NCBI RefSeq assembly: GCF_963675165.1 | Contig: NC_087389.1 | Coordinates: forward strand, 1,398,001 to 1,462,000 | Length of the DNA stretch: 64,000 bases | Source: Halichondria panicea | Taxonomy: Eukaryota > Porifera > Demospongiae > Suberitida > Halichondriidae | Direction of reading: 5' to 3' | Shown here: positions 57,442-64,000 of the stretch, piece after piece | Position numbering within the stretch: the stretch's first letter is position 1 | Layout: each line of letters opens with the position of its first letter | The notes under the pieces: model-generated | The model's database searches: none | The model's input: the letters and a program-made list of their open reading frames with translations, nothing else | Told to the model about the DNA's origin: nothing | Position numbers and translations under genes: made by a program

Positions 57442-60400
57442 ATGGGTGTACGGGAGCTATGGACGGTGCTGGCTCCTGTCAAAGAAGAGCTACCCCTCTC
57501 CTCACTAGCAGGAAAAAAAATTGCCGTGGATCTAAGCGGCTGGGTCTGTCAAGCTAGCTCCATTCCAAGGTCTATACTTACAGCAGTATAAATTAGTATT
57601 AATTAAAACCTCTGATTCACATTTCCCCCACACAGTCTGAAGCCACACCTACGTCATGTGTTTGTGCGGGTGTTGCGTCTCTGCCGTGAGGGAGTACGGT
57701 TGGTGGTGGTCCTGGACGGGGAAGCCATACCACTCAAGTGGGCCGCCATGGATACCAGAGCTCGAGCTATGGGACGAGGGGGCAGACAAAGAACAACAGG
57801 ACAGCGATCCATTTTCAATAGGCTCATTAAAGAAGTGAGGTCACCCAGTATGGGTAATGTCTGAACTAACTGTAATCCCCTCCCCATTCAATTTCGTTAG
57901 CAAGCAATGAATTTTGTGGCAACACACACACACTTGATATACTCTAATAAGTCTACCATTCACTGATTGTATTCCCTTGCAGTGTAAGGATCTGCTGGAT
58001 CTGCTGGGGGTCCCCTACTTGCAGAGTGTGGGGGAGGCGGAGGCCCTCTGTGGCTTGCTCAACAAAGAGGGGGTGAGGGTCTCATTGACTATACCCATAC
58101 GTAACTCTGGAAGCATTAATTTTGTTCTCCAGTCATAACTTATGATCATGGTTTGTTTTCTAACCTCATATTTGAAAGCATAAATTCTCTAAAAGTAGTT
58201 AGACAGTTCAATGCTATTGGCCTCATACCGACAGTATCATGCATGACATTATTTGGCTGATACTTTGGAGGGGATTGCTATACTTGCCCCTCCACTTAAC
58301 TTCTCGTTTGGGCTTGCCTTGTTTGCTGTTTGTTGTCAGCCCACTCCCTAGACACCACCACCCTCCATAGCCTGCATATTGCTACTATAATTAGCAATGG
58401 GCTATGTCTATTCTTATCTTACCTATAGGTGTTTCCACCTTCTTTTGACTAGACATTTTTACCAGTAAAACATTTCTAAGAACATAAAATAATGTGTGTC
58501 TGTTCTGTACGTTGTGTACAATAACATAATTGTTAGAAATGGGCTATGTCTATTTGGTCATGTTGGTACAACGCCACAATAGCTGTCTGATCGTGTTTTT
58601 TTTGTACACTCAGTCTTGTTGTATTCATTGTCCGTTCAGTAGCCTGTGTACACTATATGTAGACTGGAAGAATGTTTAGTTTGTGTGCCACTGTCTAGTT
58701 CTGTATCAATTAGTGACGCATTGATAGCGTGGTTTGCTTTGCTTCTAGCGAATCATTTGCTAAGCTTCCAACTGGAAATTTTACTGTCTTGATTGCATTT
58801 CACATTTTTCTCGATCCATAGTAAAACTATTTGTCTGCTAAATTGCTGCATTTTCTCTCTCGTGTCCTGCAGCTAGTGGACGGAGTGCTGACTCAGGATG
58901 GAGATGCCTTCCTGTACGGAGCCACTGTTGTCTACAAGGATCTCAGTGTTACCGTAACTATGCATGCACTCACTTCACCACATCCTATGTGTATGCAACA
59001 TCTTCTAGTCATTAAATTTTGTAGTCTATGTTAAATTGTTACACATATGAGCCAGCCTTACCCTATAGGAGTCAGTTGGATAGTTGTAGGTGTCACTTAT
59101 ATTAGGCGATCATTCTTAGCAACTTTACGTCTAGCTTACCCTACCCCCACACATCTCCTCCCCAGGACTCCACTGTGGACTGCTACACTGCATCTCGTAT
59201 GGAGACAGAGCTTGGACTGACCAGAAGGGACCTCGTCTCTCTTGCCCTCCTCATCGGCTGTGATTACTGCCCTCAGGGTGTGCCTGGAGTGGGTCAAGCA
59301 GCTGCTCTCAAGTTCATCGCCTCCGGCAAACCACACGACAGTCTTGATGTTTTGAGGAAGTTTTCCGGCTCCAATGAGGGGTCAGAGGGTAAAGTTCAAA
59401 GGTGAGAATAAAAAAGCGTATTATTGTTATAGGTCCAAATGGTCTTTTATGGGCATTGTGTTGTAATTTAAAGCCTTGTATGCGTAAATATGAGCTTTGT
59501 TTTATACAACTATACAGTGCAATTATGTTGTAGTATTGATGTAGCATTGGTCAAACCCAAGTTTTGTCGTTGACGAAATGCTTTGATTGAGACTAAGAAT
59601 TAGTTGGCAATGTGTAATGTACGTACTTGCACTGACCCTCCTTAAATGCCAGTCAGACTGTCAAGGGGCGTACCTGGCTTTCCTAATGAAGACATCATCA
59701 AAGAGTTCATGGTGTCCAGAGACAGATTACCCTCTGGAGACCATCTCTCATGGCTAATACCACTAGTCCAAGACATTCAGGTGCATGGATAATAATAGTT
59801 GTTTGCATGGTAACCTGTATGAGTACTGATTGGTTTTTGCATTCGTGTGATCCTGTGTAGTTCTTTGCTTTGTATATGTATTACTTTCCCCCAGGCTTTA
59901 TAATTACCATGACAGGTTGCCGTGTAAGGAAATATGTACTCCATTAATGAGGTTATGCGTAGACTGTTCCCAAGATGTGCCATTGTATCGCAATGCATAC
60001 TATCACCATAGAGTTGCTATGGTTATTGTCTGGAGAAGCATAATGAATGGGTATACTTACTTGACATTAGTTTGTTTTGTCCTTCCTTTGTATAAACAAT
60101 CAACTCCGTCACCAGACATGCCCTTATTTTCCCTTATTCAGCTTTTTTTTAAGAGGCAATTGGAATGGCCAGTGGAGAGCACTTGTACAAAGGCCCGTGT
60201 GCTATTGACTCGTTGGGTCATGAGCAGGAAGAGCTCTGATCTCGAGATGAAGACAAGAAACGGACAAAAATGCTCCATTCATCCAACTTGGTAACCATAG
60301 CTAGTGTGTAACCATGGTGTTGTGACAAGTACTGAGTCAATCATTCTAGTACACTTGTACAGATGTGTTTCTAAGGAGTGTATGTTGTAGTATAACGAAT

Positions 60401-61600
60401 GCGGTTTGTTAATTGGCTTGTCACCACGGTTCGATTCCTAGACTTGGTGACTCGATGTTTTATTGTTGACCACACCTTATTATTACAGCATTATCAAAGA
60501 GAGGAGAGAGAAGAAAGTTGCCTGCTTTGAAGTCAAGTGGAATGCACAACACAGACTGGCTGGGAATGGTAGGTGATCGTTAAATTTTACGTAATTTAAT
60601 TTGCTAATTTAACGAGTTGTGTGTCAATTCATCGAATTACCTTGTTTTAACCATGACAATTCCTACACACAGTGGAGGAATTTTGTGATGACCTCACTAC
60701 CGTAGAGTTTAATACCATCGAGAAGGCACAGGTTTGTATTGTGTGTACATTTATTTCACTAGTATGTACATGTACATGTATTACGCAGATATTTGAAAGT
60801 GCGTATCCTGAAGTCTGTGAGAGCTTTGAGCTAGCAAAACTTGAGAAACAGAAAGCCAAAAAAAAAGGAAAATCGAAAGGTAATTCATCATTAGCAACCA
60901 GTGCCCATACTCACTCCCAACGTTTTCTCCAGGCAAAAAACCAACCCCACTGGAAAGCCCCTCGAAATTATCTCAGTCTATCCTTGAAGATCAGTTCTCC
61001 CCCAAAAGCGAAAACATGAAGCCATTGACCTCAGATGAACTTACTGCAAGTCACAGTATCAATTCCAAATCCGAACATTCTCCTACGCTGATATCTCTTA
61101 CTCATAGAGAGCCCTCACTTTGTACACCTTCAACACCCCCACAGTCAACAGCCAGTAGTTCAGTAACCGCACCCTCCCTCCTCTCACACCCCATGTCAGT
61201 CATCCAGGTGGACTCCTCAGACAGCGATGATGAACCCTCACTCACAGAGAGATTACAACTCCACAAACACAAGCATCAACAAGTAACACATACAACTGTT
61301 CCGTTGGACACCACCCTTTCAGCTACTCGATCATCACCTATCCTCTCAAGCACTTCCATTCCAGAGAATTATCTACCCACTCAGTTCCAAACCAGATGCA
61401 GTTCAGATGAAGAAGAGTTACCATTGTTTTCAAGACTAAGAAAAAGCCCTATTAAAGTGTCTGAAACTGCTCCCACTGTTACTGCAAAAGCTCAGGTACA
61501 GCTGGACTCTTATTTTCACCAGAAGAAATCTACTACACAGTCAAAGAAAAAGTCTAGGCCTAATGGTGGCTCGAAAGACGAACCTATCCTCATTGACTGA
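57442..61600 (+). CDS. GEN1: GEN1 Holliday junction resolvase (XPG/FEN1 family)
   Basis: GEN1 cuts four-way DNA junctions symmetrically. The start MGVRELWTVLAPVKEELPLS is the family N-terminus and must be free because the first Gly helps in DNA binding. Catalytic acids of the XPG fold are present: IAVDLSGW, VVLDGEAIPLKW, VGEAEALC, TQDGDAFLYG and IGCDYCPQGVPGVGQAAALK with the helix-hairpin-helix. The chromodomain-like part follows (FKRQLEWPVESTCTKARVLL, KKVACFEVKWNAQHRL, AYPEVCESFELAKLEKQK). The last exon (about 60933-61600) encodes a long Ser-rich disordered tail with VIQVDSSDSDDE and, near the end, QVQLDSYF. Exon phases match; the largest intron is about 58075-58870. Stop at 61600. Confidence 0.9.
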
Positions 61601-61705
61601 CTGTATAACTTTGTTTTCTATACCCTTTTGCCTCGTATTCTGTAGAATAGCTTTATTATCACACCACGTTTTATTTTATGCAACTGTTATAATGTTTTAA
61701 AAAAC

Positions 61706-62974
61706 TTATAAAACACTGAGAATGAATATGAAAATGAAAACATAAAACAGTACATGAAATGATGGGTGCATGGATGAGGCTGAGTCTGATGAAGGTGGTA
61801 GACCTAGTTCAGTTGTAGTCGAGACAGGCTTTGGAGGAGTGGTAGCTCTGGCTGTAGGCTGGTGAGTGGCTGTAGTGCTCATCGTTGTGGTCACAGCGTT
61901 ACATGTAAGTTCTGTGTAGGCACTGCAACTCTCCCAGGGTGGCATCAAGGGGGGTTGGACGAGGGGGGTTCCTGTTAGGGGGTCAGGTTGTACTTCGTAG
62001 AATTCACCAGTGGTGTTTACCGATGAATGCAAAATGCAGCACGAATCTAATGTTGTGTCTGTTTGTAGAGCAGCTATTAAGTTGTTGTCATCTGTCACAC
62101 TGGTAGCTGAACATACAGAGATTCCTGGTCTTATCAAAACAACAGCAAATATGCACTGTGTGTCTGTTAGATTTGTTTGGCATGATCCTGTGATGTTTAG
62201 ACTGAAGTAGGTCATATTACAAGAGGCTGCATATGCAGATATTTGAGTTCGGCAAGTTCCTCCACAAAATCGTTGTGAGATGTTGCTATTATTAACTGGC
62301 TTTACAGCTTCTTCACAGTCTTTTATTATGACGTCCAATTGGCTTTGGGAGCACTCAATCTCAGCGATAACGTTGTGCTCATCCTCTGTAGATACTGGAT
62401 GGCCAAAATCTTCGTAGTAGTGGCTGCAATTGCTCCAAGGTGGAGAAAGAGGTGGTTGAATGGTAGGTCGCATGAGAACAGAGTCAAACTCAATCTGAAA
62501 GTACTCTCCTGTTGAATTGTAGGTAGAATACAAAGAGCAAATAGGTGGAATACTTGGGTTGATGGGTACTGTACTTAGCTCGTTGTTGCTGCTGACAGCT
62601 GATGCTCTGCATGACAAAACTCCTGGTCTGATTAAAATGACGGCGAATACACACTGAGGGTGGTTGTTGTTCACCAAGCAAGTACCTGTGATGTTGACGC
62701 TGAAACTAGTGTGGCTACAGGAACTTGCATAGCTGGCTATTTCATCTTTGCAAGAGCTGCCACAGAATTGTCTTGCAATTGAGCCACTACTTTCGGGGAT
62801 CAGACTCTCCTGGCAACTTTGGAAGATGGAGTTAAGGTTTTCATTGGAGCATTCTGCGTCTCTGGTGATCCTCGGGATTTTTTGAAGTTGGTTGACGGGA
62901 TTATTGTGAAGTATTCTTGCTTCTGCCAAGCCCAATGCAAGCAGTACAATAATCGATAGAAAACCTGTAGACAT
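61706..62974 (-). CDS. Secreted, probably surface-anchored protein with two cysteine-rich repeats (unknown family)
   Basis: Intronless 422-residue ORF with ATG at 62974. A signal peptide (MSTGFLSIIVLLALGLAEA) is followed by KIPRITRDAEC, where RITR could be a furin-type site. Two copies of a module of about 160 residues follow (about 41-195 and 205-355). Shared landmarks are C..(N/Q)L..I...C, R(Q)FCG..C, ASC....FS(V/L)NITG(S/T)C, QC(V/I)FAV(I/V)LIRPG, NTTGE(Y/F)(F/Y), and QPPL(S/M)PPW..CS. N-glycosylation sequons are frequent. A Thr-rich stalk (TTTMSTTATHQPTARATTPP) precedes a hydrophobic C-terminus (FHVLFYVFIFIFILSVL) with nothing after it, which suggests a GPI signal. No family is recognised. 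It could be an adhesion or immune-type surface protein; that is a guess. Confidence 0.72.
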   Translation of the reverse strand: MSTGFLSIIVLLALGLAEARILHNNPVNQLQKIPRITRDAECSNENLNSIFQSCQESLIPESSGSIARQFCGSSCKDEIASYASSCSHTSFSVNITGTCLVNNNHPQCVFAVILIRPGVLSCRASAVSSNNELSTVPINPSIPPICSLYSTYNSTGEYFQIEFDSVLMRPTIQPPLSPPWSNCSHYYEDFGHPVSTEDEHNVIAEIECSQSQLDVIIKDCEEAVKPVNNSNISQRFCGGTCRTQISAYAASCNMTYFSLNITGSCQTNLTDTQCIFAVVLIRPGISVCSATSVTDDNNLIAALQTDTTLDSCCILHSSVNTTGEFYEVQPDPLTGTPLVQPPLMPPWESCSAYTELTCNAVTTTMSTTATHQPTARATTPPKPVSTTTELGLPPSSDSASSMHPSFHVLFYVFIFIFILSVL

Positions 62975-64000
62975 AGTCTTTCCACTTGGATGTTTCTTTT
63001 TTCACTCAAATTCTTTCCGTAGAAGTAACTGCATTGGATTTAAATGTAAAATATTTCGGACTGAAGTATTAATATTATGACTACACACTTACACAGAGTC
63101 AACAGGATGGTCACAACAGTTCTCAGAATGCTCTGCAATCAGTCAGTACCACACAGTGTTGCAGTTTGCTCAACAGTCTCTCCAGTCTCAACAACAGCTG
63201 TTTATCTCTCTTAAATATCCAACTGATACTATCAATCCATATTTCCTGAATGCAACAATACATGATTTGATTTGCCAGACAACTGTAGAAAGAATAGATC
63301 AGCCTTGCTTTGTACATAACTACAAGGGTTGGTCCCTTTCTTCATTGTCTAATTGATGCTGGAATTTTTCTAACAATTATATTGGTTCAACCGAAACGAT
63401 TTCTAACATTCATAGATAATAGTACTATCATAGATGATACAGTACTGACGTGGATGTGAAACGGCCTAGTATCCGGAGGGGTCCACGGGAATTGTCTGAA
63501 GCTATCATCGTAACGAGCAGATTATGTTAGAAACCCTGTAACTGTCATGTTTATATAGCAACCAGAGCGTAGTAAACAGTGTTCCGTGTCTGAAAACTGG
63601 TGAAAATGACTGGCACACATTGATACTTGCAGTGGGCTTGTAGGTAAGACTAGTTTCTCTAAGCTCATGGGAGAATATCATATTTTAGCATAAATTTTTC
63701 TGTAAAAATACTTTGTGTGAGATTTTTGGCCTGGACAGTAAATATTCAGGTTACCATTCAGTAGTAATACTTGAAGTACACTGTAAACTACGAGGAGAAT
63801 CTATGTTTGACAACTGTTATGAAAGTTTAAGTGCTATAGAAAGGGCTAAAGCATGAGTTAGTTGCACTTTTTGCGTGAGATTATTTCTAAACCTGTGAGC
63901 CTACTTTTTGCATATTTAGCTGATGAAAACCTTCGTGTATTGATGCAGCAGGAGAATCTATTAACTAAGCATACAGTAAAGTTATTGGAAAAATACAGCC
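62975..64000 (+). other. Right-end kilobase with possible exons of a rightward gene
   Basis: A Gln/Ser-rich open frame runs from an acceptor-like CTTACACAG (ending 63094) to a stop near 63356 (TGWSQQFSECSAISQYHTVL). A strong donor (TTGTAG|GTAAGA) is at about 63647. From 63862, after TGAGTTAG, a frame stays open to the window edge: LHFLREIISKPVSLLFAYLA, then DENLRVLMQQENLLTKHTVK. The last segment is amphipathic and resembles a small helical bundle of the death-fold type, but this is weak. I cannot connect these pieces into a gene. Confidence 0.25.

Noticed and set aside
63625-63690. P-loop-like GLVGKTSFSKLMGEYH near the right end
   Set aside because: The first Gly of a Walker A is missing and a strong donor (TTGTAG|GTAAGA) cuts through the motif, so these bases are more likely intron.

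Overview
This window is nuclear DNA from an animal with a compact genome. Genes are interrupted by many short introns (often 50-300 bases) with GT-AG borders. Neighbouring genes are often head to head with only 55-270 bases between start codons. Families include SIAH, DENND2, WT1, STARD7, MON1, PEX16, GEN1, MRPS6, ATP synthase F6 and TMEM175. Abundant CA microsatellites, small non-autonomous DNA elements and unfamiliar secreted or membrane proteins fit a sponge or another early-branching invertebrate. That placement is inference; no marker gene here proves it.

Layout. 1-10.5 kb: the first exon of a leftward gene, a SIAH-type ubiquitin ligase, and a DENND2-type Rab GEF. 10.8-11.5 kb: an intronless leftward ORF with cell-cycle-type motifs. 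11.9-21.0 kb: a cyclic-nucleotide-binding-domain gene (CNBD2-like) with two large introns. 22.7-24.4 kb: a WT1-type zinc-finger factor with long non-coding flanks. 27.7-33.1 kb: a metabolic and mitochondrial cluster of uridine phosphorylase, MRPS6 and ATP5PF (head to head), and STARD7. 33.7-35.8 kb: an unrecognised CCHC plus UBP-like zinc protein, possibly sharing a promoter with a tiny rightward gene. 37.1-42.2 kb: a small LRP-like YWTD/EGF receptor and a tiny membrane protein. 42.4-52.9 kb: PEX16 head to head with the first of two tandem TMEM175 lysosomal K+ channel genes. 53.2-61.6 kb: MON1 head to head with GEN1. 61.7-63.0 kb: a secreted, probably surface-anchored protein made of two copies of a cysteine-rich module. 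The last kilobase may hold the start of another gene.

Several neighbours work in endolysosomal traffic or organelle biology (DENND2-Rab9, MON1-Rab7, TMEM175 in lysosomes, PEX16 in peroxisomes, STARD7/MRPS6/ATP5PF in mitochondria). I do not claim these are co-regulated beyond the shared promoters.

The most unusual structure is the TMEM175 pair. It is a recent intron-containing tandem duplication whose copies have diverged by transposon insertions, a minisatellite expansion, a tandemly multiplied splice acceptor, an in-frame repeat in a membrane region, and a 1-base shift that gives the two proteins different tails. All exon joins were made by eye from reading frame, splice consensus and phase, without transcripts.
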